Assembly: GCA_016840125.1 (NCBI GenBank)
Contig: JAEOSY010000326.1
Span: forward strand, 1-55,233
Origin: Candidatus Helarchaeota archaeon
Lineage (GTDB): Archaea > Asgardarchaeota > Lokiarchaeia > Helarchaeales > HEL-GB-A
Length of the DNA stretch: 55,233 bases
Direction of reading: 5' to 3'
This document shows, piece by piece, positions 35,874 through 44,909 of this stretch (the stretch's first letter is position 1; every line of letters starts with the position of its first letter). The notes beneath the pieces were generated by a model. That model was not told the origin of the DNA, did not search any database, and was given only the letters and a program-made list of their open reading frames with translations. The translations under genes and the position numbers were made by a program.

Positions 35874-36707
35874 TTACTTTTCCAACTTCGTATCCAGCCA
35901 ATCCCCGAGATCCTTCAAAACTACTTTTCGGTCTTTCTCAACCTCGTTATAAACTTCATGAAACAGGCCGTCGTAAATTTTGATCGTTTTATCATCAACA
36001 GTGAGAAGGTTCTCGAATTCAGCAGCGCCAGACATTTCGGGATCGTCTGCGCCAGATTGGACCAAAGTAGGAATGTTGATTTCACCTAGTACTTTTTTTG
36101 CTTGATCGATTCCTCTTGCGAACTCCGCCCCTAATCGCATTGTCGGGTTTTTATAGACTAGTGGATCTTCGCGGTATGCTTTGACTACTTCTGGATCATG
36201 CGATAATCCGTCAGCTAAATCAACACTCTTCCGCATTTTGGGTGTGAGAGATCCAAGGAATTTGGCGAATGCCTTCATTATTCCAGTAAGTGTTTTACTA
36301 TGTGTTGCTACACCTGACAGAATTAACCCTGTAATACCTTGAGGATGTTTGACTGCTAATAGCTCCGCAATAACTGAACCCATTGAGTGCCCTAGAACGA
36401 AATGGGAGATATCAGGCTCTGCATCTCTGATTAAATCAAAAAATTGTTTTTCATCTTGAACAAAGTTATCGAACTTCTTCACATACATCTGAATTCCCTC
36501 GGATTTTCCATGTCCTCTATGGTCATCTGCATATACTGCATAACCGCGTGGAACTAACTCATTTACAACGTTCAAATAACGCCCACTATGTTCTCCAAAC
36601 CCATGGATTACTTGTACAACGGCTTTCGGAGCCGAATCCGGATGCCACGATTGATAGTATAATTTTAAATAATCAACACTCGGAAAATTGTCCTCTTGAT
36701 GTTTCAT
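35874..36707 (-). CDS. Alpha/beta hydrolase, monoacylglycerol-lipase-like (copy 2)
   Basis: A 277-residue paralog of the enzyme at 34615-35469, alignable throughout (HGFGEHSGRYLNVVNELVPR, DDHRGHGKSEG, GHSMGS with Ser108, LSHDPEVVKAYREDPLV, LFHEVYNEVEKDR). The catalytic serine, the acid in GADDPEMSG and the histidine in LFHEV are present. The duplication with DUF1801 between the copies suggests the copy arose before or together with the insertion of that small gene. ATG with AAGGA upstream. Confidence 0.85.
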   Translation of the reverse strand: MKHQEDNFPSVDYLKLYYQSWHPDSAPKAVVQVIHGFGEHSGRYLNVVNELVPRGYAVYADDHRGHGKSEGIQMYVKKFDNFVQDEKQFFDLIRDAEPDISHFVLGHSMGSVIAELLAVKHPQGITGLILSGVATHSKTLTGIMKAFAKFLGSLTPKMRKSVDLADGLSHDPEVVKAYREDPLVYKNPTMRLGAEFARGIDQAKKVLGEINIPTLVQSGADDPEMSGAAEFENLLTVDDKTIKIYDGLFHEVYNEVEKDRKVVLKDLGDWLDTKLEK

Positions 36708-36829
36708 TTTTCCTTATCACCTAAAACCTCAGTGTTACTAATCTTTGCACCGATAGTCTATTTTAATACTTTGACACGAAGCCCTTTACCTACAGCTTTT
36801 TACACTCAAAGGGAGTATTTATTTCAACA

Positions 36830-38185
36830 TTGAATTGTGAGAGGATGTTATTGAGTTTAGACGGTGTGTTTGAAACCATTGACTCACTTCAAGAAGAAAG
36901 CATCGAGAAATTAATAGAATTAGTGAAAATTCCAAGTATCTCCGCGCAGAATAAAGGTGTTGAGTGTGCCGATGCCTTAATGCGGCTTTTGAAAAATGAA
37001 ATTGATTTCGATACCAAAAAAATCCCTACGTCTGGATATCCTGTGGTATATGCGGAGAAGAATGTGGGAGCTGAAAAGACGTTAATTTTTTACAATCATT
37101 ACGATGTCCAACCACCTGACCCCATCGAAGAATGGCTATCGCCACCATTTGAGCCAGAAATTCGAGATGGGAAATTATTTGGCAGGGGTGTAGACGATAA
37201 TAAAGGGAATATAATTGCCAGAATCTTTGCCATCAAAGCATATCAATCTGGTTTTAAAAGCTTACCTCTAAATATCAAATTCATCATCGAGGGGCAAGAG
37301 GAAATTGGCTCTCCATACCTTCACGAATTTGTAGAAAACAATCAAAACCTAGTCCAAGGGGACTTCTGCATTTGGGAGAGTGGTCATCGAAATGTCGATC
37401 GTGATCAGATGGTCTGGCTGGGTGTAAAAGGGATCCTCTATCTAAACCTCGAATTACAGACTGCGAAGAGAGACATTCACTCTTCCTGGGGAGGGGTGGT
37501 TGAGAATCCCGCATGGGAGCTAGTCTGGGCACTTAGTTCTTTAAAAAATAAAGATCAGTTGATATTAATTGAAGGGTTTTATGATAATGTCCAATCGCCA
37601 ACAGGGGAAGAAGTGGGCAACTTGGAAACAATACCTTTTAATGAAAAAGCGTTCCATGCCGACTTTGGGATTAACTCATTTATAAAAACGGGATTGGACT
37701 TGAAAAGAGACTATTATTATTCTCCTTCATTAACTATTGATGGATTAGATAGCGGATACCAAGGTCCTGGAGCAAAGACGATAATCCCTGCAGAGGCCAA
37801 AGCAAAAATTGACTTTAGATTAGTTCCGAATCAAGATCCTAATGATATTCTTAAGAAATTTAAAAATCATTTGAAAAGTCACCACTTTAAAAATATTCAA
37901 ATAACATCGTCCCATGGTTATCCACCCGCAAGAACGCCAATCTCTTCCGAGTATTTACAATTAATACGCGAGACTGGCGAACAAATCTACGGGAACCCAT
38001 TAATCATCCATCCGACCACTGCGGGAAGTGGACCAATGTACCTTTTCATTGAACGGATGGACTGCCTTTCCTTCGGGTGCGGTCATCATAGGGGAGATTA
38101 CCACGCCCCAAATGAGAATATTATTATTGAGGATTTCTTACTGAATATGAAGCATTTGACAGCAGTATTTCATACCTTTCGATAG
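36830..38185 (+). CDS. M20-family metallopeptidase (dipeptidase-like)
   Basis: A 451-residue zinc peptidase. Metal and catalytic motifs in order: NHYDVQPPDP (His and Asp), FGRGVDDNKGN (bridging Asp), EGQEEIGS (catalytic and metal glutamates), a DFCIWESGHR segment, and GCGHHRGDYHAPNE near the C-terminus (last His ligand). The lid domain sits between about residues 190 and 330. The M20 family removes amino acids from dipeptides or acylated amino acids. The start is a TTG at 36830; an ATG at 36845 has its purine box too close, so the choice is uncertain. It fits with the 2-oxoacid oxidoreductases in amino-acid catabolism. Confidence 0.85.
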   Translation: MNCERMLLSLDGVFETIDSLQEESIEKLIELVKIPSISAQNKGVECADALMRLLKNEIDFDTKKIPTSGYPVVYAEKNVGAEKTLIFYNHYDVQPPDPIEEWLSPPFEPEIRDGKLFGRGVDDNKGNIIARIFAIKAYQSGFKSLPLNIKFIIEGQEEIGSPYLHEFVENNQNLVQGDFCIWESGHRNVDRDQMVWLGVKGILYLNLELQTAKRDIHSSWGGVVENPAWELVWALSSLKNKDQLILIEGFYDNVQSPTGEEVGNLETIPFNEKAFHADFGINSFIKTGLDLKRDYYYSPSLTIDGLDSGYQGPGAKTIIPAEAKAKIDFRLVPNQDPNDILKKFKNHLKSHHFKNIQITSSHGYPPARTPISSEYLQLIRETGEQIYGNPLIIHPTTAGSGPMYLFIERMDCLSFGCGHHRGDYHAPNENIIIEDFLLNMKHLTAVFHTFR

Positions 38186-38200
38186 AAAAAGAGAATAAAT

Positions 38201-39220
38201 TTAAAGCGCGTCATAGGCTCCTGATTCGAGAAACCAATCGACCGTTTTCTGGATTGCCACATCTAAGGAGAATTCGGGAGTCCAATCTAATAAACGCTTA
38301 GCTTTATCGATATTACAAGAGTGGTGATGCGTCACCAGCTTTGTAACTGCACGATGGATTAGTGGGGCGTTTTTCTTCCGAAAAAGCTTCCCATACAACG
38401 ATCCCAAACCTCCTACGAGATTAACGAGGAAGATGGGGATTTTCATAGGTTTCTGATCAGTGCGATCTAAAATTTCCAAGAGTTTCATTAGCAGATCTTT
38501 GGCTGTGATATCACCATTTTTAACATTAAAGGCTTCTCCAGTTGCACGGTCATCTTCTGCCATCCTCAACATTAATCCCGCAATATCATATGTATAAGCC
38601 CACGAACTCACTTGGTCGCCTTTGCCTGGAAGCAAATTCCGATTGCTCTTGATGAGGCCTAAAAGTTCCGAGAAGTTATAGCGATCATGGGGACCAAGTA
38701 CCGATGGGGGGCGGATCATAGTAAGCGGGAGCCCTTTCCCTTCGTTATATTTCTCCCAAAGTTCTTTTTCCACCATTATTTTCGACTTTGAGTAATTATC
38801 ATGAAGTTTTCCATAAGGCTGATCTTCAGTTATATCTCGATGATTTTCGTATCCATACACCGCATAGGTACTGACGTGAATTAATTTTTTAACGGATGAT
38901 GTTTTGTCGATGGCATCTACTATGTTTCTGGTTCCCTGGATATTCATATCATAGAAAAACTTCCAAGCACCCCAATGATACACAAACGCTGCAGAATGGA
39001 ACACATAATCGGGTTGTGCCTCGTCCATCCCATTCAAAATTGATTCGAGCGAGGTAAGATCACCCATTACGAAAAATAATTTGTCCGTGTTAAGGCTCTT
39101 AAGAAAGGTTAAATCTGATGTTTCCCTCACCAGGCAGTGGACTTCGTGTCCTTGGTTTACCAACACTTCCACGAGTGTGGATCCTACGTGGCCAGTGCCA
39201 CCTGTCACAAATGCTTTCAT
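38201..39220 (-). CDS. NAD-dependent epimerase/dehydratase, 3-beta-HSD-like
   Basis: A 339-residue extended short-chain dehydrogenase. It has TGGTGHVGS at residues 7-15 for NAD(P) binding, DLTSLESI, FHSAAFVYHWG, the catalytic serine/tyrosine/lysine region STYAVYG and DNYSKSK, then MIRPPSVLGP. The C-terminal substrate domain contains LVNLVGGLGSLYGKLFRKKN, moderately hydrophobic, as in the 3-beta-hydroxysteroid dehydrogenase/isoprenoid-modifying branch. The substrate may be a sterol-like lipid or a nucleotide sugar; the sequence does not settle it. Convergent with the peptidase gene (15-bp gap). Confidence 0.8.
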   Translation of the reverse strand: MKAFVTGGTGHVGSTLVEVLVNQGHEVHCLVRETSDLTFLKSLNTDKLFFVMGDLTSLESILNGMDEAQPDYVFHSAAFVYHWGAWKFFYDMNIQGTRNIVDAIDKTSSVKKLIHVSTYAVYGYENHRDITEDQPYGKLHDNYSKSKIMVEKELWEKYNEGKGLPLTMIRPPSVLGPHDRYNFSELLGLIKSNRNLLPGKGDQVSSWAYTYDIAGLMLRMAEDDRATGEAFNVKNGDITAKDLLMKLLEILDRTDQKPMKIPIFLVNLVGGLGSLYGKLFRKKNAPLIHRAVTKLVTHHHSCNIDKAKRLLDWTPEFSLDVAIQKTVDWFLESGAYDAL

Positions 39221-39283
39221 GAGCTTAAATGAAATCTTACTTATAAAAATAGATCGGAGAGTAAAGAATGTGAATTATTCAAT

Positions 39284-39514
39284 TCATTTGGATTGTAAAT
39301 CTAAATATTCCTCTCTACTCAAATCAACATCCTTTAGGATTTTTTTCAATAGTCCTCTACCGATTTCTTCACCCTTATGTATTGGAATTACAGTGACCCT
39401 ACCATCAGGATGTTCTAAAAAGACATGTGAACCTTTTTGTCTCTTCTTGATGAATCCAATTTTTTTCAAAATTTTTATTAGTTTATCACCAGAAATCGGT
39501 TTAAGCTTTGTCAA
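39284..39514 (-). CDS. hicA: HicA-type mRNA interferase toxin
   Basis: About 76 residues with the HicA pattern SGDKLIKILKKIGF, then RQKGSHVFLEHPDG with the catalytic histidine in GSH, and a C-terminal HKGEEIGRGLLKKILKD. HicA cleaves mRNA and is held by HicB. The frame runs upstream to 39604, but that part overlaps hicB; the TTG at 39514, overlapping the hicB end by 14 bases, gives the usual HicA length. The start is therefore an inference. Confidence 0.8.
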   Translation of the reverse strand: MTKLKPISGDKLIKILKKIGFIKKRQKGSHVFLEHPDGRVTVIPIHKGEEIGRGLLKKILKDVDLSREEYLDLQSK

Positions 39515-39737
39515 AAGATACTTCAACTCGATGTATCCCAATGAATTTTGTTGGAACATCCAATTCTTCTTGTTTATCTTCCAAATAAAGCTCAATTGCC
39601 TCAATAATGCGTTCGTTCAACTGGTCTAAAGTTTTAGCTTGGGTATGACATCCTGGTAATTCAGAAACGGTACCTATGTAATATCCATCCTCGTCTTTTT
39701 CAATCAAAATATTAAATTCTCGTTTCATTTCAATCAA
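39501..39737 (-). CDS. hicB: HicB-type antitoxin
   Basis: A 78-residue HicB-like protein: FNILIEKDEDGYYIGTVSELPGC, then HTQAKTLDQLNERIIEAIEL, the partial RNase-H-like fold typical of HicB antitoxins. No helix-turn-helix or ribbon-helix-helix DNA-binding tail follows, so it is a short form. It is encoded first and overlaps hicA, as in antitoxin-first HicBA loci of archaea. Confidence 0.85.
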   Translation of the reverse strand: MIEMKREFNILIEKDEDGYYIGTVSELPGCHTQAKTLDQLNERIIEAIELYLEDKQEELDVPTKFIGIHRVEVSFDKA

Positions 39738-39838
39738 GTATAGATTCTTTTGAATTAACTATCTATAATTTAGCTTCCTTAGATAAATAGTCATAGGTTT
39801 TTGTCATTGAAAAAAAGAAATTAAAAAAAGGTTGATAG

Positions 39839-40483
39839 TTAAGCAGCTTCTTTCGCTTTCTTGTAGGCATCATAGCCCATTTTGAGGGCTTTAAGATTAT
39901 CTTCGAGCCCGTATTTGAATCGGTTTTTAATGGTTTTCTCCATATCTTCATAGGAGAAGGGCAATTTCCCCGTCGCCAGCGCTGCACCCGTCATTATGAT
40001 GTTCATCTTCTGGAAATCGTTGAAGGCCTCACGTGCCATTTCATTTGCGTTCATTATAACAACGTCTGGAGAGGCACCCTTAAGCATATCAACCATGGTC
40101 TGGAGTTCAGGATAGGGGCTCCCATCCACAACGCAGGTCATCGGCTTGATAACGTAGGAGTTGAGGATGATACTGGTTTTGTCGGACACGACTTTCAAGC
40201 CCCGCATACCTTCGACGGGTTCAAGAGCAATATAAAGGTCAGCTTCTCCCGCAGGCATTAAGACAGAATGGACTGATCTTCGCTCATCAAATTCCTCACC
40301 CGCTTCGGTTACAGCGTATCTTATTGTTGAATCGACTGATCCTTCTCTCTGAGAGGCCCCACGCGTTTCTGAGCCTGCGACAATAACGTTTGATTTCTCC
40401 AAGACCGCCTCTTTAAACAGCATCCCCATGGTGATGGACCCTTGACCGCCAACACCAGCTATCATTACATTTATTTTTTTCAT
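39839..40483 (-). CDS. iorB: Indolepyruvate:ferredoxin oxidoreductase, beta subunit
   Basis: A 214-residue beta subunit: VMIAGVGGQGSITMGMLFKEA at the start, GSETRGASQREGSVDSTIRY, then LNSYVIKP. It works with IorA to oxidise aryl pyruvates (from tryptophan, tyrosine, phenylalanine) to aryl-acetyl-CoA with ferredoxin reduction. It begins four bases after the iorA stop on the same strand and is the last gene of a three-gene operon. Confidence 0.9.
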   Translation of the reverse strand: MKKINVMIAGVGGQGSITMGMLFKEAVLEKSNVIVAGSETRGASQREGSVDSTIRYAVTEAGEEFDERRSVHSVLMPAGEADLYIALEPVEGMRGLKVVSDKTSIILNSYVIKPMTCVVDGSPYPELQTMVDMLKGASPDVVIMNANEMAREAFNDFQKMNIIMTGAALATGKLPFSYEDMEKTIKNRFKYGLEDNLKALKMGYDAYKKAKEAA

Positions 40484-40486
40484 CTT

Positions 40487-42436
40487 CTATAACTCCAGAT
40501 GGATATTTACTTCAGTCTTTGAGATACCCGCATTGGGGCAAATTTCGTAGCAGACTCCGCAATGAGTGCAGCGGGGTTCTTCGATGTATATAATTTCTTC
40601 ACCATTCTCTTCTTTTAGCAGGATGGCAGGGCAAGCTAGCTTTTGCAAACACTCTTTGCATTTCTGACACCGCTCAGGATCAATGGTATAGTAAGTAAGG
40701 GGGAGTTTTCCTTCCTTTTCGCGTACTAATCGTTTCCAGCGACGGTCACTTTGCACCGAACACTCTTGATCAGAGATAATAATCCGAAAGCCTTCGCGCT
40801 TCATGCTATCTCTTATGGTTTCCATAAGTTGGATGGTATGATAGGGATCGACGGTTCGCACCCATTTAGCGCCAAACGCTTTGACTACGTCCTTAATTTG
40901 CACTGGTGTCATTGGTTCGCGATAGCTGGACAAGCCTGTACTCGGTGTGGGTTGGTGACCAGTCATTCCTACCCAGTGGTTCTCCATAATCATCAGAATC
41001 ATGTTAGCGTTATTGTAGACGGCGTTTAGGACTCCGGTCATCCCGGAATGGAAGAAAGTCCCATCGCCAATGAACGCGAAGACATTTTGGTCGGACTTAT
41101 GAGAAATCCCTTGAGCTATACCAACACCGGCTCCCATACAAATGACCCAGTCACACAAAGCAAACGGGCTCCTAACACCTAGCGTGTTACAGCCGATGTC
41201 GCCTCCAAAAACACCTACGCCGTCAGTCACCTTTTTCATAGCATAAAAAGTCGCCCGATGGGGACAGCCTGGACAAAAAGTGGCTTCACGTGGAGGGATT
41301 GAGGAGCGAGCTTTCTGGGCTTTCTTCATGATCGTTTTAAATCGGTCGCCGAGTTCGATTCCCAGGATTTTTGCAAGGCCAGTTTGAACGGAATCAACAT
41401 TTAGATCCCCAGCCGCAGCGAATGTATCCTTTCCATGCAATTCGACTTGAATACCACCATCAAAGAGGCATTCTTTAACCTCATTTTCCAAAAATCCTAG
41501 CAATTCCTCTACGATAATGAGTTTCTCTAATTTATGCTCTGTTACAAATGATTGAATTTCTTCAGGAGACACTGGATAGATAATCCCTAGTTTCAAGATT
41601 GGAATATCATAAATACCCAACAAATCCAAGGCTTCCAGCGTATATCCAAACGAAGTGCCGGATGTGATAATCCCCGTAGTGGAAGTCCCTTCGAGGACGC
41701 GATTAAGCCCTAGGTCATCCATCTTTTTCTTCTTTTTCAATTTTTTGATTTTCTTCATTAGGTTTTTCTTATTCTGGACGGATACGACTTGTGCATTTAC
41801 GTACCTACTGATTGCTGCCTTAAATTTCCCTTTATCTTTGGCAGGTTTAATTTCACCAAGTGTGATTGATGAGACGCTATGACACACACGACTGGATGGA
41901 TATAGCAAGACAGGAATATCATAGCTTTCAGAAATTTCGAATGCTTTCAATAAATAATCGTAAGCCTCCTGAACGTTTGACGGCTCAAGCACGGGAACCA
42001 TCATATGATAGCCGAACCACCGGTCGTCCTGTTCCGATTGGGAGCTATATACGCCAGGATCCGAGGCACAAATGATAACAAGCCCACCAGTTTTGCTAGT
42101 GCCTGATTGTGCGATTGTATGGAGTGCATCAGATGCCACGTTTAATCCTACATGTTTCATGGTGCAGAGTGATCGAACCCCAATCCAAGATGCGCCCGCA
42201 GCTCCTTCGACCGCAGCCGCTTCGTTGATACTATATTCAAAGTAGAAATTTTCGATATGCTTGGCCAGTACAGATAGGGTATCACCGATTTCTGAGGCGG
42301 GAGTGCCAGGATACGTCGAGGAATAACCGATGCCCGCTTCTATAGCCGCTCGCGTCATTGCCTCATTACCCATAACCAAGATTTTTGCACCTGGTTCATC
42401 TACAAGTAATTCTTTACTAATTTTTAATCCCTCCAA
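40487..42436 (-). CDS. iorA: Indolepyruvate:ferredoxin oxidoreductase, alpha subunit
   Basis: A 649-residue alpha subunit. The N-terminal pyrimidine domain has IEAGIGYSSTYPGTPASEIG. The TPP domain has CPGCPHRATFYAM, GDIGCNTLG and GDGTFFHSGMTGVLNAVYN followed by NHWVGMTGHQPTPS. Two C-terminal 4Fe-4S motifs are present (CQKCKECLQKLACP and CTHCGVCYEICPN). The length and domain order are as expected for IorA. The start is TTG with no better alternative nearby. It follows the MetV-like gene by four bases and is coupled to iorB. Confidence 0.9.
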   Translation of the reverse strand: MEGLKISKELLVDEPGAKILVMGNEAMTRAAIEAGIGYSSTYPGTPASEIGDTLSVLAKHIENFYFEYSINEAAAVEGAAGASWIGVRSLCTMKHVGLNVASDALHTIAQSGTSKTGGLVIICASDPGVYSSQSEQDDRWFGYHMMVPVLEPSNVQEAYDYLLKAFEISESYDIPVLLYPSSRVCHSVSSITLGEIKPAKDKGKFKAAISRYVNAQVVSVQNKKNLMKKIKKLKKKKKMDDLGLNRVLEGTSTTGIITSGTSFGYTLEALDLLGIYDIPILKLGIIYPVSPEEIQSFVTEHKLEKLIIVEELLGFLENEVKECLFDGGIQVELHGKDTFAAAGDLNVDSVQTGLAKILGIELGDRFKTIMKKAQKARSSIPPREATFCPGCPHRATFYAMKKVTDGVGVFGGDIGCNTLGVRSPFALCDWVICMGAGVGIAQGISHKSDQNVFAFIGDGTFFHSGMTGVLNAVYNNANMILMIMENHWVGMTGHQPTPSTGLSSYREPMTPVQIKDVVKAFGAKWVRTVDPYHTIQLMETIRDSMKREGFRIIISDQECSVQSDRRWKRLVREKEGKLPLTYYTIDPERCQKCKECLQKLACPAILLKEENGEEIIYIEEPRCTHCGVCYEICPNAGISKTEVNIHLEL

Positions 42437-42440
42437 TCAA

Positions 42441-43010
42441 TTAAGCTTCGATCTTCTTGGCTTCGCCTTTCTCTAATTTTTGAGAACCGCACTGATCACA
42501 ATACTTCGCATCATATACGAGTGTGCGACCGCAATCTTTACACACCATGGGGATAACCACAGGGCAGATCATGTCATTCTCAAAGAGTACGCAATTCTCA
42601 CAGCCGATGCAGAGGTTGTAATAGGTCCCGAGGCGTTCGGTCTGTCCCATAAAGAGCGTATTATTAGCTGGGATGATTTTTTTGTTGAGATCCTTGGTCA
42701 ATTTCGCGATGTCTTGAGATCCTAGCCCACATGCCATGCTCAGGATAGCATCGGCTTGCCCGAGTTCATCTTCGATGAATTTGAGGTCGCGTTTCACGAC
42801 TCGCGCATCACACGCGTTCTGGGTCATCAATGTTCCCACGATTTCGTGACCTTCTTGTGTCAACTTCTCAGCCATTTCTTTGACTTGTTCGGATCCGCCA
42901 GTTTGGCAGATTGCAGTGCAGTCTTGGCAGCCAATGATGATTAATTTCTTAAAGTCTTTCAACATACCTTTAACTTCTTCATACGGTTTCGATTCCGTTA
43001 TAATTACCAT
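42441..43010 (-). CDS. MetV-like protein (methylenetetrahydrofolate reductase C-terminal family)
   Basis: A 189-residue cysteine-rich protein: GCQDCTAICQTGGSEQVKEM near the N-terminus, NACDARVVKRDL, ACGLGSQDIA, CIGCENCVL and a C-terminal zinc ribbon CKDCGRTLVY...CDQCG. This fits the small partner of iron-sulfur methylenetetrahydrofolate reductases (MetV type). No MetF gene is adjacent; instead the gene leads the iorA-iorB operon with a four-base gap. GGTGA stands seven bases before the ATG. It may serve electron transfer for IOR or for folate reduction; the context favours a link to IOR. Confidence 0.7.
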   Translation of the reverse strand: MVIITESKPYEEVKGMLKDFKKLIIIGCQDCTAICQTGGSEQVKEMAEKLTQEGHEIVGTLMTQNACDARVVKRDLKFIEDELGQADAILSMACGLGSQDIAKLTKDLNKKIIPANNTLFMGQTERLGTYYNLCIGCENCVLFENDMICPVVIPMVCKDCGRTLVYDAKYCDQCGSQKLEKGEAKKIEA

Positions 43011-43199
43011 AAAAATTTCACCTTTCTTTCCTATTGGTTTCTTCAGGTATTATTCCCTATTAGACTTAGGAATTTGTTATTTTAAACTCCCTTTTTAGGT
43101 ATAAAATTCTTTTTTTGACTTGGATAAAATAGTCTATAAAAAACCTTCTCTTGATTATTTTTTCGTTAGTTGTTATTTACAACAAGCCAATCTAATGAA

Positions 43200-43594
43200 T
43201 TACCAGACTTCAAGTTTCAAATCATCTATTTCTTTAAAATGTTCATCCCGAGATACTAAAATCAGTTGATATTGTACAGCAATGGCAGAAATCCAAATAT
43301 CATTCTCGGGAATAGGACGTCCTTTATTATACAATTTTACTTTAATAGATGCATAGAACTTAGCAGTGTCGGCATTTATACCTAAGATCAAATTAGAACT
43401 GGAGAAATCTTCAATTTGCTCAAAATTCTGAGTTTTATCTTTGGATTTTTCAGCCCCATAATAAAGTTCACCAATGACATTGAAGGAATAAAGATTTCCT
43501 CAGCTTGATTGAGATGTTCCTCAATTGAGGTATCTTCTGCAAAGTGGGCAATAACTATGTTCGTATCCAGCAAGAATTTACCATTCGCGGACAT
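43200..43594 (-). pseudogene. vapC: VapC-like PIN-domain toxin, frameshifted
   Basis: Two adjacent reading frames together make one PIN-domain protein. The first frame gives FLLDTNIVIAHFAED and IFIPS; continuing in the -1-offset frame gives NVIGELYYGAEKSKDK and then the second frame with NADTAKFYASI and ENDIWISAIAVQYQ and VSRDEHF. The joint is at TCAATG (about 43478-43485), where loss of one A from an A-run explains the shift. The active-site acids (LDTN, GELYYG, ENDIWI, RDEHF) would all be present in the repaired protein. Either the toxin is inactive or the base was lost in sequencing. The start overlaps the antitoxin gene by 17 bases. Confidence 0.8.
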
Positions 43595-43817
43595 CTACTC
43601 TTTCACAACCTTCCGCGATAGCGTCTGTCATTGATTTTAAGTCCTTTCTTGAAATACAACCAGCAAATCTTAGGAGTTGTTTTCCAGGCGTTCCTTTTGG
43701 TAATTTTTGAGTTAGTGAGTCAATAAATTCCAAAACTTTTTGTTGAAGCTCAGATGGTAAAAGATTAATTCGCTCTATAATCTCTTTCTTCAATGAAGCA
43801 GGTTTCATACTCGACAT
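43578..43817 (-). CDS. VapB-type antitoxin partner of the PIN toxin
   Basis: A 79-residue helical protein: a helix LKKEIIERINLLPSELQQKV and a second helix LEFIDSLTQKL, then a linker with PGKQLLRFAGCISRKDLKSM and an acidic end, DAIAEGCERVDVREW. LPSELQQKVLEFID followed by a C-terminal toxin-binding tail is typical of small antitoxins paired with PIN toxins. It is encoded first and overlaps the toxin gene. Confidence 0.75.
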   Translation of the reverse strand: MSSMKPASLKKEIIERINLLPSELQQKVLEFIDSLTQKLPKGTPGKQLLRFAGCISRKDLKSMTDAIAEGCERVDVREW

Positions 43818-43928
43818 CTCAATAATTGATTTTGAAATTTCTAATTAAAATAATAGTTTTTATCTCTTAAATTTATTAATTATTTTTTAGAATAAAGTAA
43901 ATTTTGACTTACTTTGGTGAGAAAGTGT

Positions 43929-44801
43929 ATGGATGAATGGCAGCATACTTTCGTTGAAACGAATGGGATCCGGATGCATTACGTCACCCATGGAGAGGGC
44001 CCAATGATAGTGCTTCTCCACGGCTTTCCTGAGTTTTGGTATTCATGGAGGTTTCAAATTGGAGAACTTGGGAAATATTTTAAAGTTGTGGCGCCAGATT
44101 TGCGTGGGTATAATAAAACCGATAAGCCAGAGGGGATAGAGAATTACAAAATTAATATTTTACTTGATGATATTCTCGGTCTCATCAAAGGATTGGGAGA
44201 GAATAAAGCAATTATCGTAGGACACGATTGGGGTGGGGCGCTCGCTTGGGATTTTGCCAAAAGATTCCCTGAAGTGACAGAAAAGTTGATCGTTTTAAAC
44301 TGTCCACCCATTGATATCCTCCAGAAAGAGATTGCGGCGAACCCAACACAGCGTAAGCGAAGCGGATACATCTTCGCCTTCCAGCAACCCGAGTTGCCCG
44401 AGAAACGGTTAAGTAAGGATGGGTATGCAGCTTTGAAGATGATCTATTTAAATTTGAGTACGAGTCGAAAAACACGTAAAAATGTTTGGAATGAAGAAAT
44501 TCTTACGAAATACGTAGAGGCATTAAAGCTCCCCTCACTTTCGTGTGGGATCAATTATTATCGAGCAGCAGTTCGACACCCCCTCAGAGCTAAACAAGTG
44601 CGTAAGAAAGTTCAGGCAGATACCCTTGTAATTTGGGGTGAGGAGGACTTGGCACTCGGTAAAGAACTCGCAAATCATTTCCCAGCGATCGTAGAGGGAT
44701 CTTATACAATCAAGTTTATTCCTAAGATAGGGCATTGGGTGCAACTTGAGGCACCAGAGGTAGTTAATCAATATATCCTTGATTTTCTGGAGATAAAAGC
44801 A
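43929..44801 (+). CDS. Alpha/beta hydrolase, epoxide-hydrolase/dehalogenase-like
   Basis: About 291 residues. Oxyanion segment HGFPEFWYSW (about 31-40), DLRGYNKTDKP, nucleophile elbow GHDWGGALAWDFA with Asp100, and the catalytic histidine in IGHWVQLEAPEVV near the C-terminus. An aspartate nucleophile with HGFPE and WYSWR is the epoxide-hydrolase/haloalkane-dehalogenase pattern. A helical cap lies between. The ATG at 43929 has GGTGAG eight bases upstream and is chosen over a TTG at 43914. No signal peptide. Confidence 0.85.
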
Positions 44802-44909
44802 TAAAACTTCAGAATACCTGGTTTTTTCTCTGGCAGAAGATAAATATAGATATAATTTTACCGAGATACAAATCAAATTTTCAGAAAATAGATTTTTTAG
44901 GTGGATGAA

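Noticed and set aside
39081..39629. 182-codon plus-strand frame
   Set aside because: Antisense to the dehydrogenase start and to hicA/hicB, which are well supported.
39763..39987. 74-codon minus-strand frame after iorB
   Set aside because: Overlaps the iorB 3' end in another frame, with low-complexity residues and no family signal.
43200..43391. Two separate small genes in the PIN region
   Set aside because: They are the two halves of one PIN domain joined by a single-base shift, so they are reported as one pseudogene.
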